Below, piece after piece: positions 17,935-26,467 of a stretch of DNA of 64,000 nucleotides. The notes beneath the pieces are model-generated. The model saw only the letters and a program-made list of their open reading frames with translations, was not told the origin of the DNA and made no database searches. Position 1 is the first letter of the stretch. Each line of letters begins with the position of its first letter. A program made the position numbers and the translations under genes. This DNA is from Extibacter muris (GTDB lineage Bacteria; Bacillota; Clostridia; Lachnospirales; Lachnospiraceae): contig NZ_SMMX01000005.1 of NCBI RefSeq assembly GCF_004345005.1, positions 172,681 through 236,680 on the forward strand, written 5' to 3'.

Positions 17935-17962
17935 CATACTCGTTCGCCCCCCTGCATAGATT
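17935..17962 (+). promoter_or_regulatory. Sigma-E-like (mother cell) promoter for spoIIID
   Basis: CATACT (17935-17940), preceded by GT, is followed after 14 bases by CATAGATT (17955-17962). This fits the mother-cell sigma-E pattern (kmATAyT, 13-15 bases, CATAcaaT). The start codon of spoIIID lies about 23 bases after the expected transcription start. Confidence 0.6.
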
Positions 17963-17992
17963 GTAAAAACAAATTGTGCAGGGGTTATTTAT

Positions 17993-18124
17993 ATGAAAGA
18001 TTATATTCAGGAACGAGCAGTAGAGATTGCGTACTATATCATTGAGCATCAGGCTACGGTGCGTCAGACGGCAAAGCAGTTTGGAGTGAGCAAAAGCACG
18101 ATACATACTGTTGTAACAAAATAG
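17993..18124 (+). pseudogene. spoIIID: spoIIID 5' part, interrupted by element A
   Basis: Encodes MKDYIQERAVEIAYYIIEHQ and continues to GVSKSTIH, which is the N-terminal half of SpoIIID up to the end of the recognition helix of its helix-turn-helix (codon 38, CAT at 18104-18106). After that the frame runs five codons into the mobile element and stops at TAG 18122-18124. The remaining 58 codons are at 31462-31638. SpoIIID is a DNA-binding regulator that acts in the mother cell after sigma-E and is needed for sigK expression. AGGGG lies about 8 bases before the ATG. Excision of the element at ACATA would restore a 96-codon gene in frame. Confidence 0.92.
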
Positions 18125-18134
18125 AACGGTTCGT
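18103..18134 (+). repeat. attL of element A with attP half-site
   Basis: Core ACATA (18103-18107), then 14 bases, then TAGAACGGTTCGT (18122-18134). The last is the inverted copy of the right-end sequence at 31429-31442. The two arms are exactly equidistant from the CA dinucleotide in the core, which is the expected geometry of a serine-integrase attP. Confidence 0.75.
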
Positions 18135-18171
18135 TTGGGTAATAGAATAACAAACCAAGGAGGAACGAACC

Positions 18172-18549
18172 ATGAAGGAATTGAAAAAAAGAATTACGGA
18201 AAATGGCATTGATTATGTGCTTGTTGGAGACTACTATATCCCTGACCTAAAACTGCCGGAGGAAAACCGCCCTATCGGGAAATACGGAAGCCTGCACAGG
18301 ACTTATCTGAAAGAATGCCACCTTGCTCGATACAGCAATCTTATCCTGACCGGGGAACTCTGGACATATCTTGCCGACTTGAATGAACAGGCACAGGAAA
18401 GGCTTGACACTATCATGGAACAGATGAAAGCTGTTGAGGGCGTGACGGAAGAACTGAAAGCAGCAAATCAAATGGAATGGGTGCAGCGTCTTAACAATAT
18501 CCGCAACCAGGCGGAAGAAATTATTTATGCGGAACTGGTCTATGTATAA
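18172..18549 (+). CDS. tnpV: TnpV-like transposon protein
   Basis: 125-residue protein with the TnpV pattern of Tn4451-type elements: DYVLVGDYYIPDLKLPEE, IGKYGSLHRTYLKE near the N-terminus and QMEWVQRLNNIRNQAEEII near the C-terminus. Its role in the family is not established; it always travels with a large serine recombinase and lies here 65 bases from the left end. AAGGAGG precedes the ATG by 8 bases. No clear promoter lies between the junction and the gene, so expression may come from spoIIID in the integrated state or from the other end in the circle. Confidence 0.85.
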   Translation: MKELKKRITENGIDYVLVGDYYIPDLKLPEENRPIGKYGSLHRTYLKECHLARYSNLILTGELWTYLADLNEQAQERLDTIMEQMKAVEGVTEELKAANQMEWVQRLNNIRNQAEEIIYAELVYV

Positions 18550-18666
18550 TACGGACGGTTTTATTTCCGAAAAGATAACTCTACAGCTGGGAAAGTGAAT
18601 CCAAAATATGATATGTAATGCAAGAGAGCTACGAACCGTTTCAGCGGAAAACGTAGCTCTTTTGTG

Positions 18667-19524
18667 TCATTCTTTTGGCTTTTTCTTTCCAAACAGGGAC
18701 AGCAGCTTTGATTTCCCACGCTGGCTGGCGGCTGCCGGAAGTAAGGGGGATTTTTTGAATACACGTGCAAGAGCGATACGGTCATCTTCCGGAAGTTTCA
18801 TATAATCAATTCCGAATACCCGGCAGATAGTAAACGCCCGCTTTTCGTCTGCTGTTCCTTTGTGCATGAGGGCGTCCAGCAGTATTACGGGAATATTTCT
18901 GGCAAAATCCGCTGTGGGTGTTTCAGGTTCGGCAGTTGTCCTGTCGGATTCGTGCCGGGTGCGGAGGTCTTTTACAATCCGGTCAAGGTCATCATGGATA
19001 ACATGGCTGAAAAACATCTCCTCGCTGACCTGCCCCAGCTCCAAAGTACGCATATAAAGGTCATTTTCGGGTGTCTGGTGCTGTTCCATGACGGACTGCC
19101 TTGCTTTTTCCAGAAGTAAATTCATGTCTTGGACACGCATATCTGCAATCCGGTCAATGCAGATTTCTATATCCGTCATCAGACGCATAAATCCGGGGTG
19201 GCAGAAAAGCTCACAAAGAAGCCGGTTGTTCATTGTACCGCTTTTTAATAAATCAACTGTGGAATCATTCAAATGCAGCTCATACAGGGAGGTATTTGGA
19301 TGATTTTTATTTTCGGTCAGTCCCATGAGGTAATCCATAGACAGACCGTAATATTCTGCCAGTTTTGCCAGATTAAACGGACTTATATCTGTGCAGTTGT
19401 CGGATTCATATTTTCCCAGAGTGGCTTTTGATATGCCCGTTGCCTTTTCCAGTTCCGCAAGCGTCATGTGGCGTCTGGTTCTTTCATCCTTCAATTTTTC
19501 CTGAAGCGTTAATTTAATATACAT
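18667..19524 (-). CDS. XRE-family transcriptional regulator
   Basis: 285-residue protein with an N-terminal Cro/C1-type helix-turn-helix (about residues 5-65: LQEKLKDERTRRHMTLAELEK is its first part, then GISKATLGKYE) and a long helical C-terminal part without a recognised domain. It ends in a basic KKKPKE tail. I chose ATG 19524, 9 bases after GGAGGAG. It is divergent from the rightward genes and is a plausible regulator of element maintenance or transfer. Length is well above that of a simple phage repressor. Confidence 0.8.
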   Translation of the reverse strand: MYIKLTLQEKLKDERTRRHMTLAELEKATGISKATLGKYESDNCTDISPFNLAKLAEYYGLSMDYLMGLTENKNHPNTSLYELHLNDSTVDLLKSGTMNNRLLCELFCHPGFMRLMTDIEICIDRIADMRVQDMNLLLEKARQSVMEQHQTPENDLYMRTLELGQVSEEMFFSHVIHDDLDRIVKDLRTRHESDRTTAEPETPTADFARNIPVILLDALMHKGTADEKRAFTICRVFGIDYMKLPEDDRIALARVFKKSPLLPAAASQRGKSKLLSLFGKKKPKE

Positions 19525-19837
19525 CACTCATCTCCTCCCAAAACAGCGTTAAATTCATTATAACACAGAGCATTTCCGAAAACGTAGAAATTTCCGCTTT
19601 TTTGGCTTTTTTCTAACCTTTCGGACATACGGGGGAAGCCGGTTTATTTTGTTAAGATTTCAGTATCACAGGGACATTGAAAACAGAATGACCGGCTGCA
19701 AGTGATACCGTTCCCGGGGAAGTAGTGCCATGACAGGAGCATACCAAAGGAACGAAGAACGCTGGGATAATTCCGGGCAGGAACGGATTGCAGGTAAAAC
19801 GGCGGAAATAAAAAAATCAATTTATGGAGGTAGGAAT

Positions 19838-20128
19838 ATGAAGTTAAACATGGAAGAAAAGAAAATTTTATATGCGTTCGGGTGCGGGAATCTTGAAAAT
19901 ACGGTACGCCGATTAAAATGGATTACCGCCATGACAGTGGACACAAAGGCAAAACGCCGGGTGCTGTGTCTGGCAAGAAAGCTGGACAGCAAAAATGTTA
20001 GAGAATGGTATCCCTGCTTTTACCGTCGTCTCCGCTTGGAAATGGAAAGATATTTTGAAGCAAAGAAATATATCCACGTTGTGGAAACAAGCACAGACTG
20101 GGAGGATTTATATGGGAAAGCTGTTTAA
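19838..20128 (+). CDS. Small element protein (possible transposon-transfer assisting family)
   Basis: 96 residues beginning MKLNMEEKKILYAFGCGNLE. The N-terminal helix pattern recalls short 'transposon-transfer assisting' proteins found in gut conjugative elements, but the match is from memory and weak. Start ATG 19838 is 6-7 bases after GGAGG. The end overlaps the next gene by 17 bases, a sign of coupled translation. Confidence 0.5.
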   Translation: MKLNMEEKKILYAFGCGNLENTVRRLKWITAMTVDTKAKRRVLCLARKLDSKNVREWYPCFYRRLRLEMERYFEAKKYIHVVETSTDWEDLYGKAV

Positions 20129-20420
20129 ATACGAAAAAGAAACGATTGTGAATTTCAATGAGAAAGAAAGTGAAGCCACCATTTACACACATAATGCCGA
20201 CCTAAAACGCAGGCTTGCGGAGTTTAGCAGAAAGTATCCTGCCCTGTGTCGGCTGATGTGCCAGAATTTGGAAGGCGGTGTCACTTATGTCATGGACAAG
20301 TCAAGGCTGTCCATTCGCCTGATTCCGCCTTACAGCGAGGAACGCCGGGCGGCGGCAAGAGAATATGCAAAACAGCATGGTTTTCAGGCATTACAGACAG
20401 AGGACAGAAAAACAGCATAA
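20112..20420 (+). CDS. Element protein of unknown function
   Basis: 102 residues starting MGKLFKYEKETIVNFNEKE. The text ATIYTHNADLKRRLAEFSRK, then YVMDKSRLSIRLIPPYSEER, looks like an alpha/beta protein and is typical of short accessory genes in Firmicute mobilizable elements. ATG 20112 is 6 bases after GGAGG and lies inside the end of the previous gene. No function is proposed. Confidence 0.55.
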   Translation: MGKLFKYEKETIVNFNEKESEATIYTHNADLKRRLAEFSRKYPALCRLMCQNLEGGVTYVMDKSRLSIRLIPPYSEERRAAAREYAKQHGFQALQTEDRKTA

Positions 20421-20642
20421 TTTCGGGGCGATTTACGGTCAAAACATCGGGTGCAGACTTGATATTTTGATCGTTTCCTGTAAGCAGGGTACAAAGATAA
20501 GGGGAACAGTGAAAGGGTACTTTTGAGCGTTACAGGGAAGAAAATAAATAAAATATTTTCCAGAGTGCATGGCATTCTGGAAAGTGTCCTGTGTCGGAGT
20601 GCATGGGGCACTTTCATTTTGCAGAAAAAACGGGAGGATTGC

Positions 20643-21248
20643 ATGGAAGATAAGAAATATCTCGGCTATATGCGTGTCAGCAGCCGGGAGCAGAATGAGG
20701 ACAGACAGAGGATAGCACTTCTTGAAATGGGTGTGCCAAAAGAAAATATCTATATGGATAAGCTGTCGGGTAAAAATTTTGACAGACCACAATATAAGAA
20801 GCTGCTGCGGAAACTGAACGGGAATACGGTACTGTTTGTAAAATCCATTGACCGTTTAGGCAGGAATTACGCAGATTTGAATGAGCAATGGCGTATTATC
20901 ACAAAGGAAAAGGGGGCAGATATTGTTGTGATTGATATGCCACTGCTTGATACCAGACGGGAGAAGAATCTGCTTGGAACGTTCATCAGTGATATTGTGC
21001 TGGCACTGCTGTCCTATGTGGCAGAGAACGAACGCCTTAACATCAGGCAAAGACAGGCAGAGGGCATTGCGGCGGCAAAGGCAAGGGGCGTAAAATTCGG
21101 CAGACCGCCAAAACCATTACCGGATAATTTCTATGAAGTTCATAAGGCATGGAAAAACAAGAAACTGACACAGAAAGAAGCCGCCAAAGCCTGTAATATG
21201 GCGGAAAGCACATTTCATGACAAGGCTAAGAAATTCGGAAAAGATTAA
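20643..21248 (+). CDS. Small serine recombinase (resolvase/invertase family)
   Basis: 201-residue recombinase, the size of Hin/Gin/Mpi-type invertases and small resolvases. The catalytic serine lies in YMRVSSREQNEDRQ near residue 13, the conserved core continues with VKSIDRLGRNYADL and ERLNIRQRQAEGI, and a C-terminal helix-turn-helix (KKLTQKEAAKACNMAESTFH) follows. GGGAGG precedes ATG 20643. Only 27 bases after its stop codon lies one of two inverted 16-bp repeats that bound a promoter-bearing segment, so a DNA-inversion role is likely. Resolution of element dimers is the alternative. Confidence 0.85.
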   Translation: MEDKKYLGYMRVSSREQNEDRQRIALLEMGVPKENIYMDKLSGKNFDRPQYKKLLRKLNGNTVLFVKSIDRLGRNYADLNEQWRIITKEKGADIVVIDMPLLDTRREKNLLGTFISDIVLALLSYVAENERLNIRQRQAEGIAAAKARGVKFGRPPKPLPDNFYEVHKAWKNKKLTQKEAAKACNMAESTFHDKAKKFGKD

Positions 21249-21275
21249 GTTTTCGGGGAGGTACTGTAAATCGGA

Positions 21276-21413
21276 AAAGTGTACTTTTTCGATTTTCTGT
21301 TCACTTAACCGATTGCATATAATTATACCAAAAAACAGCTAAAAAGCAAGGATAATATAAAGAAATTCTGATGAAAAACCATTCTTCAAATTAGTTGCGA
21401 AAAAGTACACTTT
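21276..21413. repeat. Candidate invertible segment with inverted crossover sites
   Basis: AAAGTGTACTTTTTCG (21276-21291) and its perfect reverse complement (21398-21413) flank 106 bases. Each copy is the core of an imperfect dyad of 22 bases centred on a GT/AC dinucleotide, as expected for invertase crossover sites. A related, less perfect copy lies at 20511-20527, upstream of the recombinase gene. The segment holds a promoter that now points left. Confidence 0.6.
21322..21349 (-). promoter_or_regulatory. Promoter inside the candidate invertible segment
   Basis: Minus strand TTGCTT (21344-21349), 16-base spacer, TATAAT (21322-21327). In the present orientation it faces the recombinase gene's 3' end. 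After inversion it would start about 60 bases before the gene at 21435. I saw no comparable plus-strand promoter in the segment. Confidence 0.55.
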
Positions 21414-21434
21414 ATCTAAGGAGGAATTTCTAAA

Positions 21435-22034
21435 ATGGAAAAGCAACCTAAATTAGTCACATGTAAACACTGTGGTGAGGAAATTGCGGCAGGAGCAAAA
21501 GTATGTCCAAAATGTGGGGGTAAAAACAAAAAACCAATTTATAAGCGTCCTTGGTTTAGTGTTCTTGTAGTTTTGATTGTTATTGGAGCAATAGGCAGTG
21601 CTGGGGGGAAAAATGAATCATCTAATACTGTAAGCAACGAAAATAATACAACTACAAATGATAATGTTGCAGACAGCAAAGATTCAAGCCAAAAGGAAGT
21701 AGATGAAGAAATCAGTTATACCGCTTATGATGTTTCTGAGCTTATGGATGATTTAAAATCCAACGCTATGAAAGCAACTGACAAATATGAGAAACAATAT
21801 GTAGAGTTGACTGGAAGATTAAACGTAATTGATAGCAGTGGAAAATATATTTCTATTACGCCTGTCGATGATGAGTTTGCAATTATGGGAGTTCAATGCT
21901 ATATAAAAAATGATGACCAAAAGACTGTGATTATGGATATGTCCATAGGAGATACTATTATCGTCAAAGGAAAAATTACTGATGTCGGAGAAGTCATGGG
22001 ATATTCTCTTGACATTGATGAAATTAGTAAATAA
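21435..22034 (+). CDS. Zinc-ribbon membrane protein with OB-fold (tRNA_anti-like) domain
   Basis: 199-residue protein. Residues 9-28 form a zinc ribbon with two CxxC pairs (CKHCGEEIAAGAKVCPKCGG). A single membrane helix follows (about 40-57, WFSVLVVLIVIGAIGSAGG), then a Ser/Asn-rich linker, then a beta-rich domain (YVELTGRLNVIDSSGKYISI, ending VGEVMGYSLDIDEI) like the tRNA_anti-like OB fold found in membrane proteins of Firmicutes. AAGGAGG is at 21418-21424. It is AT-richer than the transfer genes. It lies directly beyond the candidate invertible promoter, so its expression may be phase-variable. Function unknown. Confidence 0.75.
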   Translation: MEKQPKLVTCKHCGEEIAAGAKVCPKCGGKNKKPIYKRPWFSVLVVLIVIGAIGSAGGKNESSNTVSNENNTTTNDNVADSKDSSQKEVDEEISYTAYDVSELMDDLKSNAMKATDKYEKQYVELTGRLNVIDSSGKYISITPVDDEFAIMGVQCYIKNDDQKTVIMDMSIGDTIIVKGKITDVGEVMGYSLDIDEISK

Positions 22035-22096
22035 ATTCACCCTTTAGTATAGAACAGGTTATGCTTTGAAAATGAATATTTGTGAATTTTTTAAAC

Positions 22097-22134
22097 AGAC
22101 CATTTTACTGGAAAGTAAGGTGGTCTCTTTTTTT
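22097..22134 (+). terminator. Intrinsic terminator after the zinc-ribbon gene
   Basis: AGACCA (22097-22102) with TGGTCT (22121-22126), extended inward by a TTTTAC/GTAAGG helix, then CTTTTTTTC. Confidence 0.8.
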
Positions 22135-22438
22135 CAGAAGTTTCCATTAAAGGACTTTGAAAAAAGCGAGAACGAGCCACTGGGAAAATTGCAGGATTCG
22201 GCTTTTTCGGGCGGGAGTGCAGAGGGCGGCAAGCCCTTTGTGCAAGGGTACAGGGAATGCAATATCCCTGTGCGGGTCAAGGGCGGCAGCCTTGCCCAGT
22301 AGGAGTGATGCCTGCGTCGCTCCATACTGGGTATTATCTGACGCAAAAGCACAGCAAAAAGTAGCTTCGCTGCCAGTGACCGCATAGCTGTCACTTTCCC
22401 CTTGTGGGGGAAATCTTGAAGAAACGGAGGGAAAAAGT
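22135..22438 (+). other. Relaxase upstream region, probable oriT
   Basis: About 300 bases without a convincing gene. It contains several inverted repeats, for example TTTCCCC/GGGGGAAA around 22393-22411 next to the relaxase start. A short frame at 22066-22302 crosses the terminator and looks non-coding. The origin of transfer of MobV relaxases usually lies just upstream of the relaxase gene, so oriT is expected here, but I cannot point to the nick site. Confidence 0.4.
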
Positions 22439-23821
22439 TTGAAATTGACGAAACACAACGGGCGTGCCGGGAAGCATGGCGTTTACAATCCGAAGCACAA
22501 TGACCGCAGTTTTGATGTGAGCCATAGCGAACACATTGACGGGGAACGGGCAGAAAGAAATGTTTATTGGGACTGCTATAACGGGTATCGCCGGCTTGCG
22601 GAAAAGAACAGTGATGAAATCGAAATGGCTTCCACTTTTGAGGAAGTTGAACAGCTTTATTATCACAACCGCTATATGGATTATACAGTCGGGCAGAATG
22701 CCCGGAATGAAAAGAACCGCCACACAGAACGGAACCGCACAACAGATGAAATCCTTAAAAATAAAAAGACCTGCCCGGAGGAAAGTTTACTGCAAATCGG
22801 AATGAAAGAAGAACACGTTCCGGCAGAAACACTTCTGATAATTGCGACAGAGTTTTTTGCAGAATTTGAGGAACGCTTCGGCTCCCATGTCCACATTCTG
22901 GACTGGGCACTGCACATTGATGAAAGTACGCCCCATATCCATGAACGCCATGTTTTTGACTGTGAAAACCAGTACGGGGAGCTTTGCCCACAGCAGGAAA
23001 AGGCTCTGGAAACCCTCGGCTTTGAACTGCCGGAGCCGGACAAAAAATCAAGCCGGTACAATAACAGGAAAATGACTTTTGACGCTGCCTGCCGGACCAT
23101 GCTCTTTGATATATGTAAAAAACATGGACTTCATTTGGAGGAAGAACCGGAATACGGTGGTCGCAAATATCTGGAGAAGCAGGACTTTATTTTATCGAAA
23201 CAAAAGGAAGAAATGGCGAAGCAGTACAGTCAGATTCGGTCGCAGGAAACCTTTCTTCAAAGCCAGAAAAAATCCATTCAATCACAGAGCGAAATGATGT
23301 ATCAGCAGCGAAAAGCATTGCAGTCCCAGCAAAGCCGGATTGAAAAACAGGACGCAGTGATTCAGGAGAAAGAAGGGAAACTGGAAGAATTGACATTGAA
23401 GCTTGGTGATGTGGAATCCCTTATTGATGATGTTTCCGAAATTGCCTATGACAAGGCGGTGGAGGTTGTGAGTGATACTGTCCGGGTGGAAACGCACAGG
23501 CAGGATATTAAAATGGTGGAGCAGTCCAAAGCATGGGTACTCTCCCCGGAGCGTAAGGCTTCCCAGAAAGAAAAGGACTATGCCGCCGCCCGTCTGGACG
23601 GTGTGGTTACCAAAATCACAAAAGCCATGCAGACAGCAATGACAGCGATTAAGGCTACGCTGATGAAGCCGGAAGTCAGGAAAGCAAATACAGAGCAGAT
23701 TAAGGAAAAAGCCAGAACTTCTATCCTTGATAAGCTGCATAAAAATCAGGCTGATATTGCCCGGCGGGAAGCGGAAAGGAAAAATACGCTGCCACACAGA
23801 AAACAGGATATGGAACTTTAA
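22439..23821 (+). CDS. MobV-family relaxase (TnpZ-like)
   Basis: 460-residue relaxase. The N-terminal half is the MobV/Pre catalytic domain with the metal-binding segment HILDWALHIDESTPHIHERH near residues 150-169. The C-terminal half is a long coiled coil (QSQKKSIQSQSEMMYQQRKA and following) and a basic tail. Such enzymes nick oriT and pilot DNA into a recipient with a helper conjugation system. TTG 22439 is the start, with GGAGGG 8-9 bases upstream. No coupling or pilus genes are present, so the element is mobilizable rather than self-transmissible. Confidence 0.88.
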   Translation: MKLTKHNGRAGKHGVYNPKHNDRSFDVSHSEHIDGERAERNVYWDCYNGYRRLAEKNSDEIEMASTFEEVEQLYYHNRYMDYTVGQNARNEKNRHTERNRTTDEILKNKKTCPEESLLQIGMKEEHVPAETLLIIATEFFAEFEERFGSHVHILDWALHIDESTPHIHERHVFDCENQYGELCPQQEKALETLGFELPEPDKKSSRYNNRKMTFDAACRTMLFDICKKHGLHLEEEPEYGGRKYLEKQDFILSKQKEEMAKQYSQIRSQETFLQSQKKSIQSQSEMMYQQRKALQSQQSRIEKQDAVIQEKEGKLEELTLKLGDVESLIDDVSEIAYDKAVEVVSDTVRVETHRQDIKMVEQSKAWVLSPERKASQKEKDYAAARLDGVVTKITKAMQTAMTAIKATLMKPEVRKANTEQIKEKARTSILDKLHKNQADIARREAERKNTLPHRKQDMEL

Positions 23822-23881
23822 CAGGCACTTACCATTTTCGATTGAGAATGATGAGTGCCTTTTTATTTTGGAGGTATTGAT

Positions 23882-24556
23882 TTGAATGTGTTTGAAGCAG
23901 TAAAGCAGTCCGTCACGACAAGGCAGGCTGCGGAACATTACGGAATAAAGGTAAACAGAAACGGAATGGCGGTCTGCCCGTTCCACAATGACAAAAATCC
24001 CAGCATGAAACTGGATAAGCGTTTTCACTGCTTCGGCTGCGGAGCAGACGGGGATGTGATTGACTTTAGTGCCCGGCTGTTCGGACTTGGATTGAAAGAA
24101 GCGGCTGAAAAACTGGCGGACGATTTTTTCATCGCTTATGACAGCAGAGGCAGAGCGTCCCCGAAAGAATCTGTCCGGTTAAAACTGGCACAGGAAAAAC
24201 AGTCCAGACAGGAAGAACGGGACTGTTACCGGATGCTGTGCGACTATCTCTACTCTTTGTATGAGTGGAAAGAAAAATATGCGCCCAAACCGGAAGATGA
24301 CGAGTGGAATCCGCTGTTTATTGAAGTATTACAGCGGACTTCTTATATCGAATATCTTCTGGATATGCTCCTTTTCGGGGATAAGGAAGAAAAAGAATGG
24401 ATTGTGCGGGAGCATGGAAAGGAGGTCAGAAAACTTGGAGAACGGTTATCAGAAATCAACAGAAAACGGAGAAGAAACAGCATTGCCGACATTAGGGGAT
24501 ACCGAACCGGCAGGGAACGTGGCAGAAGTCTGGGATATGCTGGAGAGGAACGATAA
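23882..24556 (+). CDS. CHC2 zinc-finger primase-like protein
   Basis: 224 residues. The N-terminal CHC2 zinc finger of DnaG-type primases is clear (MAVCPFHNDKNPSMKLDK, FHCFGCGADGDVIDF, with C-x2-H-x15-C-x2-C). The rest is helical and lacks the TOPRIM catalytic domain, so it would act with the helicase-like protein encoded next. TTG 23882 is chosen because GGAGG lies 8 bases upstream. It overlaps the next gene by about 120 bases. Confidence 0.8.
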   Translation: MNVFEAVKQSVTTRQAAEHYGIKVNRNGMAVCPFHNDKNPSMKLDKRFHCFGCGADGDVIDFSARLFGLGLKEAAEKLADDFFIAYDSRGRASPKESVRLKLAQEKQSRQEERDCYRMLCDYLYSLYEWKEKYAPKPEDDEWNPLFIEVLQRTSYIEYLLDMLLFGDKEEKEWIVREHGKEVRKLGERLSEINRKRRRNSIADIRGYRTGRERGRSLGYAGEER

Positions 24557-25837
24557 AGGGAATGTGAAGAATACGATTGGGAACTGCCTGACGGTCTTTC
24601 AGTCTGACCCGGTATTGTTTCATGCAGTCCGCTATAACCTGCTGACAGAGCGTGTGGACATTGGAAAGCCGCTGTGGTGGGAGAAAAATTCCCCTGCTCT
24701 TACAGACACTGATATATGCTATTTTATGTATTATCTGGAAAAGAATTACGGTCTTACCAGTGAGAAAAATATCCAGAAAGCAATCCGGCTGACAGCCGAT
24801 CAGAACCGCTACCACCCGATAAGGAACTACTTAAATTCCCTCTGCTGGGATGGAAAAGAGCGTATCGGTCATGCCCTCTCCCATTTTCTTGGTGCGGAAG
24901 AAAGTAATTACTGCCGGGAAGCGTTACAGCTTTTCATGCTGGGGGCAATCCGCCGGGTATTTGAGCCGGGATGTAAATTTGAGGTCATGCTCTGTCTGGT
25001 GGGCGGTCAGGGTGCCGGAAAATCCACTTTTTTCCGTCTACTTGCAGTCAAAGATGACTGGTTTACAGATGATTTGAAGAAGCTGGATGATGACAATGTT
25101 TACCGCAAATTGCAGGGACATTGGATTATTGAAATGTCGGAAATGCTTGCTACCGTTAATGCAAAGAGCATAGAGGAAATCAAGTCTTTTCTGAGCCGGT
25201 CAAAGGAAGTCTACAAAGTTCCCTATGATACGCACCCGGCTGACCGTATGCGTCAGTGCGTGTTTGGTGGAACGTCAAACACCATAGACTTCCTGCCCCT
25301 CGACAGAACCGGAAACAGGCGTTTCCTGCCGGTCATGGTAGAGCCGGTCAAAGCAGAGGTTCATATCCTTGCGGATGAAGCTGGTTCAAGGGAATATATC
25401 GGGCAGATGTGGGCGGAAGCAATGAGTATCTACCGAAGCGGGGACTATCCCCTTTCTTTTTCCCCTGCCATGCAGGACTATCTGAAAGAATATCAGGCTA
25501 TTTTATGCCGGAAGATACAAAGGCTGGCATGATACAGGAATTTCTGGATGATTTTAAGGGAAATATGGTCTGCTCCAAACAGCTTTACAAAGAAGCCCTG
25601 AACCATGCCTTTGAAGAACCGAAGCAATGGGAAATCCGGGAAATCAACGATATTATGAACCACTCTGTTTCCGGTTGGCAGGCATTTAAGAATCCGAGAC
25701 GGTTTCCCAGCTATGGCAGACAGAAAGGCTGGGAACGTGCAACCGGCACTGACAATCTGTCCGGGAACGGGACAGATGGCTTTACGGAACTGACAGAGGA
25801 AGAAGCCTGTCAGATGGAACTTGTCTTTGAAAAATAG
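24435..25837 (+). pseudogene. VapE-like replicative helicase, frameshifted near the 3' end
   Basis: The first frame (24435-25532) encodes the P-loop part of a virulence-associated-E protein: LVGGQGAGKSTFFRLLAV (Walker A), then WIIEMSEMLATVNAKSIEE and DRTGNRRFLPV, ending after MQDYLKEYQ. The natural continuation FMPEDTKAGMIQEFLDDFKG, a C-terminal winged-helix-like part, is in another frame and runs to 25837. A one-base change near 25500 separates them. The start is TTG 24435, 11 bases after AGGAGG and inside the primase gene. If real, the lesion removes the C-terminal 100 residues but leaves the ATPase; a sequencing error would explain it equally well. Confidence 0.75.
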
Positions 25838-26158
25838 GGACGGGTTGCAGGTCTGGTTTATGTTTCGTTGCAGGGCGTGTTGTCAGAGAAATCCCCTGAT
25901 TTTACAGGGTATTTGCTGTACTGGCAACCATAACAACCAAATAATAATAAAAAAAGAAAACAGTAACAGATACAACCATAACTGCCTGACAAAACAGGAA
26001 TCTGCGTTTTTTTACGTCCGTTGCCGGACTTCGTTGCAGCTTCTTCCTTGTCGGGCATATTTCATTCACAGGAGGTATTGAACATTTAACAGGACTATTT
26101 TACAAAATGTTTTCATAGTTATGGACAAGGAGATATGGGAGGAGGTGGAAGTTCCGCT
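25838..26158 (+). other. Intergenic region of element A without a gene
   Basis: About 320 bases with no supported gene. It has an A-rich run (25940-25965), a GTTGCAG motif repeated at 25849, 25870 and 26033, and ends at the AAGGAG/GGAGGAGG ribosome sites of the next small gene. No terminator or origin could be assigned. Confidence 0.4.
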
Positions 26159-26335
26159 ATGAAAAAGAGAAAGCTTAATTACAGGTTTCATAATCCGAAC
26201 ACAGCGGAAGTGACCGCCGACTATTTGTTAAAGGTATTGATTGAAGCGAATGAGGGGAAAGTGGAACAGGCGATACAGGAAGCTGCAGATGAGCTTCCTG
26301 AGGATACAAAGGTTATAGAAGCATATTTGGTATGA
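26159..26335 (+). CDS. Small conserved element protein
   Basis: 58 residues, MKKRKLNYRFHNPNTAEVTA at the start and EELPEDTKVIEAYLV-like end. Short proteins of this kind follow the helicase gene in many gut mobilizable elements. ATG 26159 follows a GGAGGAGG tract by about 12 bases; an in-frame ATG at 26135 has a worse site. Function unknown. Confidence 0.55.
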   Translation: MKKRKLNYRFHNPNTAEVTADYLLKVLIEANEGKVEQAIQEAADELPEDTKVIEAYLV

Positions 26336-26467
26336 TATTATGTAAGGGCATTTTTGGTGAATAAACCATTTTTCTTACGAAAAGTCAAATTGTAAAAAGA
26401 ACAATATGTCCCAAATATATTGACTTTTGTCCCAATGTTTGGTATGGTATTTACAGAGGTGAAAGCG

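Noticed and set aside
22066..22302. Protein-coding gene upstream of the relaxase
   Set aside because: The frame runs through an intrinsic terminator and palindromes and has no domain; more likely the oriT region.
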